Positions 7,097 to 16,071 are shown, numbered from the stretch's first letter. The stretch: DNA of 64,000 bases from Desulfovibrio gilichinskyi (GCF_900177375.1 NZ_FWZU01000005.1:310001-374000); one strand, 5' to 3'. Notes: generated from the letters alone by a model not told the origin. Numbers and translations: made by a program.

Positions 7097-8521
7097 TTAT
7101 TCAAATTCTACTTTCAACCGTTCTGCAATGGTTTTAGCAGCTTTTCTACCTGCTCCCATGGCGGAGATTACAGTTGCTGAACCCCCGACGATGTCTCCTC
7201 CGGCAAAAACATTCGGAATAGAAGTTTCACCTGTTTCAGGATCAGCTTCAATGTATCCGCGTTTGCTTAAGGTGAGGCCTGGAGTAGCTTCGAGAAGCAC
7301 CGGGTTGGCTCCGGTTCCGACTGCAAGGATGACCATGTCGACTTCCAGTTCTTTTGTCTTGCCTTCAACCGGAACAGGTCTGCAGCGACCTGAGTCGTCC
7401 GGCTCACCTAGTTCCATTACCTGTAAGGTCATGGACTTAACGTGTGAGTTTTCATCTGCATTGATGGAAATAGGGGAAGTGAGCAGTTCAAGCTGCACAC
7501 CTTCTTCAATTGCGTGATGAAGCTCTTCACGTCTGGCGGGCATTTCATCCTGAGTACGACGATAAGTTATGTAGACATTTTCCGCGCCGAGCCTGAGGGC
7601 TGTGCGGGCTGCGTCCATAGCAACGTTTCCGCCGCCGACAACTGCAACATTGCGCGGTCTCGGGGCCGGAGTGTCGTAGTTGGGGAAGTCGTACGCACGC
7701 CCTAAGTTGATGCGGGTCAAATACTCGTTAGAAGAGTAAACGCCGACGAGGTTTTCACCGGGGATGTTCAGGAACCATGGCAGCCCTGCGCCTACACCGA
7801 TGAAAATGGCATCGAAACCGTCATCAAGAAGGTCTTGAATCGTGATAGTTTTACCGCCGACCCAGTTGGGAAGAAATGTAACGCCTTTAGCCCAGAGTGC
7901 TCCGACTTCGCGGGCGACAATGGATTTGGGGAGTCTGAATTCAGGGATACCATAAACAAGAACTCCGCCGATTTCGTGCAGAGCTTCATATACTGTGACA
8001 GGTACGCCGCGCGCGGCAAGATATCCCGCAACCGTAAGGCTTGAAGGGCCTGAACCGATACATGCTACTTTTACATGTTCGTTTGGCAGACTGCACGCTG
8101 TGTCACCTGTGATCATTTCACAGGCGGAGTCACTGTCGAAAGTGTCGGCAACGAATCTTTCAAGACGGCCGATGGCAACAGGTTCATGCTTTTTACCGAG
8201 AATACAGGACCCTTCGCACTGATTCTCCTGAGGACAGACTCGTCCGCAGACGGCAGGCAGGGCGTTGGTCTGTTTGAGAACTTTATATGCAGAAGGAATA
8301 TCTCCTACTGCTAGATGTCCGATGAAACTTTTAATATCGATTTCAACAGGACAGCCTTTCTGACATGTAGGAACTTTGCACTGGATGCAGCGGTTTGCTT
8401 CTTCAATAGCCTGCTCGCGGCTGTAACCAAGTGCGACTTCTTTGAAGTTTTTGTTGCGGACATTTGCAGGCTGTTCCGGCATGGGAGTACGGGTGGGGTT
8501 GAACTTTTTTTTATTTACCAT
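7097..8521 (-). CDS. nfnB: NfnB, large subunit of electron-bifurcating transhydrogenase (copy 1)
   Basis: A 474-residue flavoprotein matching the large subunit of NADH-dependent reduced ferredoxin:NADP oxidoreductase (also annotated as glutamate synthase beta chain). The N-terminal domain has the two-cluster cysteine pattern CIQCKVPTCQKGCPV and CGRVCPQENQCEGSC. It is followed by an FAD-binding GSGPSSLTVAGYLAARG and an NADP-binding VVGGGNVAMDAARTALRLG motif, and ends with the family GGD segment (FAGGDIVGGSATV). The start at 8521 has AGGAG and overlaps the nfnA stop by 11 bases; this gives the family's usual length. With NfnA it should couple ferredoxin and NADH oxidation to NADPH formation in the cytoplasm. 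Its sequence is the same as the copy at 13675-15099. Confidence 0.93.
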   Translation of the reverse strand: MVNKKKFNPTRTPMPEQPANVRNKNFKEVALGYSREQAIEEANRCIQCKVPTCQKGCPVEIDIKSFIGHLAVGDIPSAYKVLKQTNALPAVCGRVCPQENQCEGSCILGKKHEPVAIGRLERFVADTFDSDSACEMITGDTACSLPNEHVKVACIGSGPSSLTVAGYLAARGVPVTVYEALHEIGGVLVYGIPEFRLPKSIVAREVGALWAKGVTFLPNWVGGKTITIQDLLDDGFDAIFIGVGAGLPWFLNIPGENLVGVYSSNEYLTRINLGRAYDFPNYDTPAPRPRNVAVVGGGNVAMDAARTALRLGAENVYITYRRTQDEMPARREELHHAIEEGVQLELLTSPISINADENSHVKSMTLQVMELGEPDDSGRCRPVPVEGKTKELEVDMVILAVGTGANPVLLEATPGLTLSKRGYIEADPETGETSIPNVFAGGDIVGGSATVISAMGAGRKAAKTIAERLKVEFE

Positions 8522-9350
8522 GCTCGCTCCTGAACAAATCCATTGATTCGCCCTCTTGCTTTTTATACTGGGCAAGGCGCATTCTGAGTTCGTTAAAGTC
8601 CACTTTGTGTCCGTCGAATTCCGGGCCGTCAACACATGCAAAGCGGGTTTCTCCGCCGACGTTGCAGCGGCAGGCTCCGCACATTCCGACTCCGTCAACC
8701 ATAATAGAGTTAAGGCTTACTACGGTCCTTACTCCGAAAGGTTTTGTGACTTTAGAAACGGCTTCCATCATAGGAACCGGGCCGATGGCGACAACTTCTG
8801 CAACATCTTTATCTTTTTCAAGACGGTCACGGAGAACTTCGGTAACAAATCCTTTGTGTCCGGTACTTCCGTCGTCAGTTGCGATCAGAAGTTCAGGACA
8901 GAATCCGCCGAGTTCATCACAGAACAGGAGCAGGTCTTTGCTGCGGGCACCGACAATTGCGACAACATGGTTGCCTGCTCTGTGGTGACCTTTAGCAATG
9001 TGGTGCATGGCGGCAATTCCGGTTCCGCCGCCGACACATATGACGGTTCCGCATTTTTCAATATGAGTAGGCTTTCCGAGAGGTCCGCAGACGTCAAGGA
9101 TGGTGTCGCCTTCTTTCAGTGTTTCAAGAAGAGCCGAACTTTTACCTACAACGAGGTAAACAATGGTGATTGTTCCGGCATCCAGATCCGTATCAGCAAT
9201 AGTCAGAGGAACACGTTCCCCTTTGTCGTGGATACGAAGAATGACGAAGTTGCCCGGTTTTGCCTTTTTGGCAATTTGAGGTGCATGAATAACCAGCATG
9301 CTTGTCTGGCCTGGAATCAGCGCCTTTTTTCGAAGAATTTTGTTGCTCAT
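8511..9350 (-). CDS. nfnA: NfnA, small subunit of electron-bifurcating transhydrogenase (copy 1)
   Basis: A 279-residue FAD/NAD-binding protein of the ferredoxin-NADP reductase/dihydroorotate dehydrogenase electron-transfer type. The flavin-binding segment RVPLTIAD, the nucleotide motif CVGGGTGIAAMHHIAKG and a C-terminal cysteine cluster CGACRCNVGGETRFACVDGP for a [2Fe-2S] centre are all present, as in NfnA. The ATG is preceded by AGGAG. The gene overlaps nfnB, a standard bicistronic arrangement. It lies 144 bases downstream of the aldehyde dehydrogenase gene in the same direction, with only an imperfect hairpin between them, so this copy could be reached by read-through from the sigma-54 promoter at 11054-11068. 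Confidence 0.93.
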   Translation of the reverse strand: MSNKILRKKALIPGQTSMLVIHAPQIAKKAKPGNFVILRIHDKGERVPLTIADTDLDAGTITIVYLVVGKSSALLETLKEGDTILDVCGPLGKPTHIEKCGTVICVGGGTGIAAMHHIAKGHHRAGNHVVAIVGARSKDLLLFCDELGGFCPELLIATDDGSTGHKGFVTEVLRDRLEKDKDVAEVVAIGPVPMMEAVSKVTKPFGVRTVVSLNSIMVDGVGMCGACRCNVGGETRFACVDGPEFDGHKVDFNELRMRLAQYKKQEGESMDLFRSEHGK

Positions 9351-9430
9351 AGTCTCCTACATCGCTTGAGTTTAGTGAGGAAAGATAAGTCTTTGGATTA
9401 TATATGGGATGGATAGCTTAATATAAGTAG

Positions 9431-9457
9431 CAGGCCCCCAGTACAACTGGAGGCCTG
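9431..9457 (-). terminator. Hairpin after the aldehyde dehydrogenase gene
   Basis: In the minus-strand transcript CAGGCCUCCAG pairs with CUGGGGGCCUG (one U-G pair) around UUGUA. There is no real U-tract after it, so it may terminate only partly and let transcription run into nfnA copy 1. Confidence 0.45.
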
Positions 9458-9494
9458 ATGAATTGTACAGGATTACTTTTTTAGAGAGTTACAG

Positions 9495-10970
9495 TTAATA
9501 TAGTCCCAATGGGCTTTCATCTAAGCTTATGTATATATTCTTGGTTTGGCTGTAGTGAGCGAGCATCATCTTGTGAGTTTCACGGCCGATACCAGATTTT
9601 TTATATCCGCCAAAGGGGCTGTGCGCCGGGAGCTGGTTATAAGTATTGATCCACATCCGTCCAGTTTCAACTGCTCTCGCTACTCTTATTGCACAGTTGA
9701 TATCTTTGCTCCAAACCGCTCCGCCCAGACCGAATTCGCTGTCATTGGCCATCGCAATTACTTCTTCTTCGGTTTTAAACTTAATGACACAGACTACCGG
9801 ACCGAAAATTTCTTCTTGGGCTATGTACATTGAATTGTCCACATCGGCAAAAATAGTTGGGCTTATAAAACTTCCTTTTGCAAGCTCTCCTTCAGTTAAT
9901 CTGGTTCCACCTGTAACAAGACGTGCACCTTCTTTTTTGCCTATTTCTATGCAATTCAGAACCTGATTAAGCTGATTTTCACTAATCAGACATCCCATTG
10001 TCGTATCTTCTTTCCAAGGCATTCCGACTTTAACCGTATTAAATTTTTCGGTTATTGCTGCAAGAAAGCGATCATAAATATCTTCATGAACGAAGATTCT
10101 TGAGCCTGCACAACAAACTTGCCCCTGATTAAACAGAATGCCAAGCAGAGCACCTTCCACTGCTTTTTCCCAGGGGCAGTCAGGGAAATAAATATTGGCT
10201 GATTTTCCGCCGAGTTCAAGGGTTGCTGGAATAAGCTTTTTTGCGGCGGCATCAGCTATCATGTATCCGATATCCGTTGATCCTGTGAAAGCCAGTTTAT
10301 TGAATCCCTTGTGTTCTAAAATATAATTACCAGTTGTTGAGCCTTTTCCGGTGATGACATTTACTACTCCTGGGGGCAGAACTCTATCCAGAATTTTTGC
10401 AAATTCAAGGACGCTTAATGACGTTTCAGATGATGGTTTTATTACCACAGTGTCGCCAGCCGCAAGAGCCGGAGCAATCTTCCAAGCCGCCATAAGAAAA
10501 GGAAAGTTCCAGGGGATTATCTGGCCAACCACTCCTATTGGTTCATTCAAAACAATACTCATGGTTTTGTCGTCGATCATCGTTGCAGTGCCTTCTTCTG
10601 TTCTGACGGCACTGGCAAAATATCTAAAATGGTCTGAAGCAAGTGGGATGTCTATGTTTTTGGTTTCTCTAATGGGCTTTCCGTTGTCCAGCGTTTCCAC
10701 TAAAGCCAGTTTGTCGGCTTCTTCATCAATAAGATCTGCAATTTTTAGAAGATAAGAAGCGCGTTCTTGGGGAGAGATCTTTTTCCATGTAGTAAAAGCT
10801 TTCCGAGCAGCGGCTACGGCCATGTCAATATCTTCTCTGCCGGCATTGACGCATGTTGCAAGCTCTTCACCATTGGCAGGGCAATATACTTTAAATGTTT
10901 TGCCCTCCTTACCATCTATCCATTGTCCATCAACATACAGCTTGTAACTTTGATCAATTGGTGTCTGCAT
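9495..10970 (-). CDS. NAD-dependent aldehyde dehydrogenase (AldB/AcoD-like)
   Basis: A 491-residue aldehyde dehydrogenase oxidising an aldehyde to the carboxylate with NAD(P). It carries the cofactor segment PWNFPFLMAAWKIAPALAAG, the FTGSTDIG loop, the catalytic glutamate in LELGGKSANI (near residue 252) and the nucleophilic cysteine at about 286 in FNQGQVCCAGSR. The start at 10970 has GGAGGA. The overall sequence, including the ending THKMMLAHYSQTKNI, is reminiscent of AldB/AcoD acetaldehyde dehydrogenases, so acetaldehyde is a likely but unproven substrate. A near-perfect -24/-12 promoter and an AcoR-like activator gene lie directly upstream, consistent with induction by an alcohol, acetoin or aldehyde. 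Confidence 0.93.
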   Translation of the reverse strand: MQTPIDQSYKLYVDGQWIDGKEGKTFKVYCPANGEELATCVNAGREDIDMAVAAARKAFTTWKKISPQERASYLLKIADLIDEEADKLALVETLDNGKPIRETKNIDIPLASDHFRYFASAVRTEEGTATMIDDKTMSIVLNEPIGVVGQIIPWNFPFLMAAWKIAPALAAGDTVVIKPSSETSLSVLEFAKILDRVLPPGVVNVITGKGSTTGNYILEHKGFNKLAFTGSTDIGYMIADAAAKKLIPATLELGGKSANIYFPDCPWEKAVEGALLGILFNQGQVCCAGSRIFVHEDIYDRFLAAITEKFNTVKVGMPWKEDTTMGCLISENQLNQVLNCIEIGKKEGARLVTGGTRLTEGELAKGSFISPTIFADVDNSMYIAQEEIFGPVVCVIKFKTEEEVIAMANDSEFGLGGAVWSKDINCAIRVARAVETGRMWINTYNQLPAHSPFGGYKKSGIGRETHKMMLAHYSQTKNIYISLDESPLGLY

Positions 10971-11053
10971 AAGTGTTCCTCCAAATAAGATTAAGTAAAT
11001 AAAGCTCCTTCCCACTTCAGACCCGTTTGTCTGGAGTAAGTTGAAGCTCTACA

Positions 11054-11068
11054 GCAAGTATGGTGCCG
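11054..11068 (-). promoter_or_regulatory. Sigma-54 (-24/-12) promoter of the aldehyde dehydrogenase gene
   Basis: Read on the minus strand, CGGCAC-CATAC-TTGC matches the consensus TGGCAC-N5-TTGC with one mismatch and exact GG-N10-GC spacing. It lies 84 bases before the aldehyde dehydrogenase start. A sigma-54 activator gene ends just upstream of it. Confidence 0.85.
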
Positions 11069-11156
11069 CATGTAAGCTAAGTTGTAATGATGGGATAAAC
11101 AGGGATGTTTTTGAGGTGTTATGGTGAGTCTATCTTTTTTAGTTGTTGAGCTTTGT

Positions 11157-11179
11157 GGAACACTTTGAACAAGTGTCCC
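11157..11179. promoter_or_regulatory. Upstream activator dyad for the AcoR-like regulator
   Basis: GGAACACTT and AAGTGTCCC form a 9-base inverted repeat (8 of 9 match) around TGAAC. The site lies about 90 bases upstream of the -24 box, the usual distance for an enhancer-binding protein. That the adjacent activator binds it is inference. Confidence 0.6.
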
Positions 11180-11237
11180 GTTATTTGGTACATATGTTCA
11201 GTTTATGATTTCTAAATTCTTTGAATTGGAGTCAGGA

Positions 11238-13253
11238 TTATTTGAAAAATTGTTGTTTGGAAATATTGTAGAAACTCATTTTACGGTAAACGGTGTTACG
11301 GGAAAGGTGCATTGCTTTGGCAACCTTGCTGATATTACCACTATGTATGTCCAGAGATTTAATAAGAGCTTCTTTTTCGATTAGAAGGCCTGACATCCCT
11401 TTCGGACAAGGGATCTGCGCAGAACAAATAGGAGAAGCTGAGGAAAAGGTTTCCTCTTGTATCTGAGTTATTCTCGCTGGCAAATGCTCAACGCACAGGC
11501 TTGTAGTTCCGTGTCCCGTACTGACCAGTTTTTCGACTACATTTTCAAGTTCGCGAATGTTTCCTGGCCATTCATATTTCATAAGTTGTTGCAGTAGATT
11601 GTCTGGGACGCAATCAATGTGGCGATCAAGTCGTGTGCATATTTTTTTTAGAAGATAATTGAATAGATCGATCAGGTCTTCCATTCTGTCTCTGAGCGGA
11701 GGAACCCGAACATGTATTACATTTAATCGATAGTAAAGGTCAGCCCGAAAATTTTCTTTGTGAACTTCTTTTTGGAGGTTTTTATTTGTAGCACAAACAA
11801 ATCGAACATTTACAGGGATAGTATGATCCCCACCGATACGAGTTATTTTCTTATCTTGAAGTACACGTAAAAGGATGGCTTGCTGGTCAATCGGCATGTC
11901 TCCGATTTCATCTAGAAAAAGAGTCCCACCATCCGCCATTTCAAATTTTCCAGGTCTGCCGCCGCGTCTGGCTCCGGTAAAAGCCCCTTCATTGTACCCA
12001 AAAAGTTCACTGGAAATTAATTCTCTGGGTAGTGCTGCGCAGTTCAGTGCTATAAAAGGACCATTCTGGCGAGGACTCTGATTATGTATGGCTTGCGCGA
12101 ATAATTCTTTCCCTGTGCCGCTCTCGCCGGAAATAAGGATATTGCTTGTACTTGATGCAGCTCCTTTAGCGATTCTTATTGCATCTTGCAGTTTTGAACT
12201 GGAGCCGATGATGTCTGTAAAATTGAAAGAGGCTTGCGATCCGCTGAAGCGGTTTACCAGTTTTTTAATATTGTTTATCTGGTTTAAAAATAGAACCGCA
12301 CCGTTTGAATTCCCATCCCCGTCCTTAAGCGGTTTGGTTGTCACAAGGCAATGGCAACGCCCCTTGGTTGTTTCAACCATCATCTCCATTTCTTTATGTT
12401 CTTTTTCTTTTTCTAATTTTTCTAGAATCTTAGGAGATTTTCCTAGAATCTCTCTTACGTATTTTCCTTTAATATCTGCGCCTAGTATCTGAGTTGCTGG
12501 CGGGTTGACCTGAATGATTCTTCCTTCTTTATTTATTATTATAGCCCCATCTGACATAGTATGAAAAATGTTATTCAAACTGTTGTTAAGTACATTTAAT
12601 TCATAATTTTTATTTTTAATTCTGATTTGATCTTTTATAGCTTCAACTGCCGCAACGATCATACCAAGGGTATGCAGATGGACTTCACTGGAGGGTCCGG
12701 AAACTTGTAAAACACCGATAACTGTCCCGGTATCGTTAAAAATAGGAGCAGCTGAACAAGTCCAGTGGTGCAACTTGGCACAGTAATGTTCTTCACCTGA
12801 TATCTGAATAGGAACTTTCAGTTTAAGGACGGTGCCGATCCCATTTGTCCCAACCGCCTCTTCTGTCCAGTTAGTTCCAGCTACCAAGTTGACCTTTGAG
12901 GCACTGTCCGCAATGTCATAATCACCGATGCATTCTATTATAACTCCAAGTTCATTTGATAGAAATACTACTAATCTTGAACCTGCTATGAATTCATAAA
13001 GTCTATCCATAAAAGGTTTCGCAATTTCAACAAGATGCATATGGCGAATGCGTAACTGTTTCAGCTGATATTTATTGAGGATAAGATTGGATATTTTGCT
13101 ATATGGATCAACATTCGCTTTATAACACCGATGCCAGGACTCAGCTATTTCAGGTCTAACTGTCTGCGGTTGAAGCGAGCCTGTAATTACAAACTGCTCC
13201 CATGCTTTTTTTAGAGTAACACCAGATAGCTTAAATCCATTATTTGAATTCAC
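11238..13253 (-). CDS. AcoR-like sigma-54-dependent activator
   Basis: A 671-residue enhancer-binding protein. An AcoR-type N-terminus (RPEIAESWHRCYKANVDPYS) leads into a GAF domain (GTNWTEEAVGTNGIGTVLKL, HHWTCSAAPIF), then a PAS segment near residues 225-330. The AAA+ domain has Walker [13 protein letters not shown] and an intact GAFTGA loop for sigma-54 contact. A Fis-type helix-turn-helix (HSGNISKVAKAMHLSRNTVY) closes the protein. The start is a GTG with AGGGAAG upstream. The gene precedes the aldehyde dehydrogenase gene on the same strand, with a -24/-12 promoter and a dyad in the 267-base gap. It probably senses a small alcohol, ketone or aldehyde through GAF, by analogy with AcoR. Confidence 0.92.
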   Translation of the reverse strand: MNSNNGFKLSGVTLKKAWEQFVITGSLQPQTVRPEIAESWHRCYKANVDPYSKISNLILNKYQLKQLRIRHMHLVEIAKPFMDRLYEFIAGSRLVVFLSNELGVIIECIGDYDIADSASKVNLVAGTNWTEEAVGTNGIGTVLKLKVPIQISGEEHYCAKLHHWTCSAAPIFNDTGTVIGVLQVSGPSSEVHLHTLGMIVAAVEAIKDQIRIKNKNYELNVLNNSLNNIFHTMSDGAIIINKEGRIIQVNPPATQILGADIKGKYVREILGKSPKILEKLEKEKEHKEMEMMVETTKGRCHCLVTTKPLKDGDGNSNGAVLFLNQINNIKKLVNRFSGSQASFNFTDIIGSSSKLQDAIRIAKGAASSTSNILISGESGTGKELFAQAIHNQSPRQNGPFIALNCAALPRELISSELFGYNEGAFTGARRGGRPGKFEMADGGTLFLDEIGDMPIDQQAILLRVLQDKKITRIGGDHTIPVNVRFVCATNKNLQKEVHKENFRADLYYRLNVIHVRVPPLRDRMEDLIDLFNYLLKKICTRLDRHIDCVPDNLLQQLMKYEWPGNIRELENVVEKLVSTGHGTTSLCVEHLPARITQIQEETFSSASPICSAQIPCPKGMSGLLIEKEALIKSLDIHSGNISKVAKAMHLSRNTVYRKMSFYNISKQQFFK

Positions 13254-13617
13254 TTTTCATACTTCCCTGTCAGATTTTTAAGTTAAAATGTAAGAAGGTA
13301 TGCTGATTCTTGTTTTTCCAATTCAGGTGATAGCTTTAGCAAGTGCTGTTTGTATTGATTATCGGGATGTTTTAGTTAAAAATTCTTTAATAATGAGGCA
13401 AAAAATTAATCTTTGCATTTTATATTGTCAATAAAATCATGGAAAGTTAAAATATTAATATGCTAAATATAACAGGTTAAGTTTATTTATATTTTTCATT
13501 AATAAGGAAGTTAATATTTATATTACTCTTTGATTAGTACCGAACAATTTTATAAAAAGTATCGTTTTCATGTTACTTTTTATAAATTTATTCATTATCT
13601 TCTTATGACTTTAGTAT
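13254..13617. other. AT-rich intergenic region with no gene seen
   Basis: About 360 bases between the start of the sigma-54 activator gene and the second nfnAB repeat. It should hold the activator's promoter on the minus strand, but no confident -35/-10 pair or operator was identified. No coding potential was seen. Confidence 0.5.
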
Positions 13618-13656
13618 AAAAAAAACCCCCGTTAGAATTTCTGACGGGGGTTTTTT
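13618..13656. terminator. Terminator after nfnB copy 2
   Basis: CCCCCGTTAGAA pairs with TTCTGACGGGGG, flanked by A8 and T6. Compared with the copy-1 hairpin it has a T for C change in the left arm, giving a C-A mismatch in the minus-strand RNA and so probably a slightly weaker stem. Confidence 0.85.
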
Positions 13657-13674
13657 GTTTGTTATTCTTAGGTC

Positions 13675-15099
13675 TTATTCAAATTCTACTTTCAACCGTT
13701 CTGCAATGGTTTTAGCAGCTTTTCTACCTGCTCCCATGGCGGAGATTACAGTTGCTGAACCCCCGACGATGTCTCCTCCGGCAAAAACATTCGGAATAGA
13801 AGTTTCACCTGTTTCAGGATCAGCTTCAATGTATCCGCGTTTGCTTAAGGTGAGGCCTGGAGTAGCTTCGAGAAGCACCGGGTTGGCTCCGGTTCCGACT
13901 GCAAGGATGACCATGTCGACTTCCAGTTCTTTTGTCTTGCCTTCAACCGGAACAGGTCTGCAGCGACCTGAGTCGTCCGGCTCACCTAGTTCCATTACCT
14001 GTAAGGTCATGGACTTAACGTGTGAGTTTTCATCTGCATTGATGGAAATAGGGGAAGTGAGCAGTTCAAGCTGCACACCTTCTTCAATTGCGTGATGAAG
14101 CTCTTCACGTCTGGCGGGCATTTCATCCTGAGTACGACGATAAGTTATGTAGACATTTTCCGCGCCGAGCCTGAGGGCTGTGCGGGCTGCGTCCATAGCA
14201 ACGTTTCCGCCGCCGACAACTGCAACATTGCGCGGTCTCGGGGCCGGAGTGTCGTAGTTGGGGAAGTCGTACGCACGCCCTAAGTTGATGCGGGTCAAAT
14301 ACTCGTTAGAAGAGTAAACGCCGACGAGGTTTTCACCGGGGATGTTCAGGAACCATGGCAGCCCTGCGCCTACACCGATGAAAATGGCATCGAAACCGTC
14401 ATCAAGAAGGTCTTGAATCGTGATAGTTTTACCGCCGACCCAGTTGGGAAGAAATGTAACGCCTTTAGCCCAGAGTGCTCCGACTTCGCGGGCGACAATG
14501 GATTTGGGGAGTCTGAATTCAGGGATACCATAAACAAGAACTCCGCCGATTTCGTGCAGAGCTTCATATACTGTGACAGGTACGCCGCGCGCGGCAAGAT
14601 ATCCCGCAACCGTAAGGCTTGAAGGGCCTGAACCGATACATGCTACTTTTACATGTTCGTTTGGCAGACTGCACGCTGTGTCACCTGTGATCATTTCACA
14701 GGCGGAGTCACTGTCGAAAGTGTCGGCAACGAATCTTTCAAGACGGCCGATGGCAACAGGTTCATGCTTTTTACCGAGAATACAGGACCCTTCGCACTGA
14801 TTCTCCTGAGGACAGACTCGTCCGCAGACGGCAGGCAGGGCGTTGGTCTGTTTGAGAACTTTATATGCAGAAGGAATATCTCCTACTGCTAGATGTCCGA
14901 TGAAACTTTTAATATCGATTTCAACAGGACAGCCTTTCTGACATGTAGGAACTTTGCACTGGATGCAGCGGTTTGCTTCTTCAATAGCCTGCTCGCGGCT
15001 GTAACCAAGTGCGACTTCTTTGAAGTTTTTGTTGCGGACATTTGCAGGCTGTTCCGGCATGGGAGTACGGGTGGGGTTGAACTTTTTTTTATTTACCAT
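13675..15099 (-). CDS. nfnB: NfnB, large subunit of electron-bifurcating transhydrogenase (copy 2)
   Basis: Identical in translated sequence to the 474-residue protein at 7097-8521, with the same start context (AGGAG, 11-base overlap with nfnA). It has the iron-sulfur cysteine motifs, the FAD-binding GSGPSS motif and the NADP-binding VVGGGNVAMD motif. Complete conservation, including silent positions as judged from other frames, points to a recent duplication or ongoing gene conversion. Unlike copy 1, no gene lies close upstream on the same strand, so this copy must have its own promoter in the unique sequence beyond 15974 and is the more likely constitutive source of NfnAB. Confidence 0.93.
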   Translation of the reverse strand: MVNKKKFNPTRTPMPEQPANVRNKNFKEVALGYSREQAIEEANRCIQCKVPTCQKGCPVEIDIKSFIGHLAVGDIPSAYKVLKQTNALPAVCGRVCPQENQCEGSCILGKKHEPVAIGRLERFVADTFDSDSACEMITGDTACSLPNEHVKVACIGSGPSSLTVAGYLAARGVPVTVYEALHEIGGVLVYGIPEFRLPKSIVAREVGALWAKGVTFLPNWVGGKTITIQDLLDDGFDAIFIGVGAGLPWFLNIPGENLVGVYSSNEYLTRINLGRAYDFPNYDTPAPRPRNVAVVGGGNVAMDAARTALRLGAENVYITYRRTQDEMPARREELHHAIEEGVQLELLTSPISINADENSHVKSMTLQVMELGEPDDSGRCRPVPVEGKTKELEVDMVILAVGTGANPVLLEATPGLTLSKRGYIEADPETGETSIPNVFAGGDIVGGSATVISAMGAGRKAAKTIAERLKVEFE

Positions 15100-15928
15100 G
15101 CTCGCTCCTGAACAAATCCATTGATTCGCCCTCTTGCTTTTTATACTGGGCAAGGCGCATTCTGAGTTCGTTAAAGTCCACTTTGTGTCCGTCGAATTCC
15201 GGGCCGTCAACACATGCAAAGCGGGTTTCTCCGCCGACGTTGCAGCGGCAGGCTCCGCACATTCCGACTCCGTCAACCATAATAGAGTTAAGGCTTACTA
15301 CGGTCCTTACTCCGAAAGGTTTTGTGACTTTAGAAACGGCTTCCATCATAGGAACCGGGCCGATGGCGACAACTTCTGCAACATCTTTATCTTTTTCAAG
15401 ACGGTCACGGAGAACTTCGGTAACAAATCCTTTGTGTCCGGTACTTCCGTCGTCAGTTGCGATCAGAAGTTCAGGACAGAATCCGCCGAGTTCATCACAG
15501 AACAGGAGCAGGTCTTTGCTGCGGGCACCGACAATTGCGACAACATGGTTGCCTGCTCTGTGGTGACCTTTAGCAATGTGGTGCATGGCGGCAATTCCGG
15601 TTCCGCCGCCGACACATATGACGGTTCCGCATTTTTCAATATGAGTAGGCTTTCCGAGAGGTCCGCAGACGTCAAGGATGGTGTCGCCTTCTTTCAGTGT
15701 TTCAAGAAGAGCCGAACTTTTACCTACAACGAGGTAAACAATGGTGATTGTTCCGGCATCCAGATCCGTATCAGCAATAGTCAGAGGAACACGTTCCCCT
15801 TTGTCGTGGATACGAAGAATGACGAAGTTGCCCGGTTTTGCCTTTTTGGCAATTTGAGGTGCATGAATAACCAGCATGCTTGTCTGGCCTGGAATCAGCG
15901 CCTTTTTTCGAAGAATTTTGTTGCTCAT
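15089..15928 (-). CDS. nfnA: NfnA, small subunit of electron-bifurcating transhydrogenase (copy 2)
   Basis: Identical in translated sequence to the 279-residue protein at 8511-9350, with the same AGGAG-ATG start. The RVPLTIAD flavin motif, the GGGTGIAAMHH nucleotide motif and the C-terminal CGACRC...C iron-sulfur motif are intact. Upstream identity with copy 1 extends only 46 bases beyond the start codon. The ribosome-binding site is therefore shared but the promoter region is not, so the two copies can be regulated differently while making the same protein. Confidence 0.93.
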   Translation of the reverse strand: MSNKILRKKALIPGQTSMLVIHAPQIAKKAKPGNFVILRIHDKGERVPLTIADTDLDAGTITIVYLVVGKSSALLETLKEGDTILDVCGPLGKPTHIEKCGTVICVGGGTGIAAMHHIAKGHHRAGNHVVAIVGARSKDLLLFCDELGGFCPELLIATDDGSTGHKGFVTEVLRDRLEKDKDVAEVVAIGPVPMMEAVSKVTKPFGVRTVVSLNSIMVDGVGMCGACRCNVGGETRFACVDGPEFDGHKVDFNELRMRLAQYKKQEGESMDLFRSEHGK

Positions 15929-16071
15929 AGTCTCCTACATCGCTTGAGTTTAGTGAGGAAAGATAAGTCTTTGGCCCTCATAAAGCAAGGAACTAAGTCA
16001 TATACCGTACTTGCCAAAACTGATTTAACGTATTATATTTAAAACAGTACTTTGGTAATCTGTTTTTAGCT

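Larger units (their letters stand above)
7056..9396. repeat. 2.34-kb direct repeat, copy 1 (nfnAB)
   Basis: This stretch recurs in the same orientation at 13634-15974, a constant offset of 6578 bases. Homology begins inside the terminator hairpin and ends at ...GTCTTTGG in the nfnA leader, where the flanks diverge abruptly (ATTATATATG here, CCCTCATAAA in copy 2). Translations in all frames examined are identical between copies, so the copies appear identical at nucleotide level. Just left of the boundary the hairpins differ at one base in the stem (GTCAG versus GTTAG). Confidence 0.95.
13634..15974. repeat. 2.34-kb direct repeat, copy 2 (nfnAB)
   Basis: Second copy of the segment at 7056-9396, in the same orientation, 6578 bases away. 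The two copies bracket the aldehyde dehydrogenase gene and its activator gene. No inverted repeats, target-site duplications or transposase genes are visible at its ends. Confidence 0.95.

Noticed and set aside
8556-9416. A 286-codon open frame antisense to nfnA (and its twin at 15134-16042)
   Set aside because: It is a shadow of the nfnA codon structure, has no ribosome-binding site, no recognisable protein pattern, and differs between copies only where the flanks diverge.
7042-16000. nfnAB repeats as a composite transposon
   Set aside because: No transposase, terminal inverted repeats or target-site duplications were seen at either repeat, so simple duplication or gene conversion is preferred.
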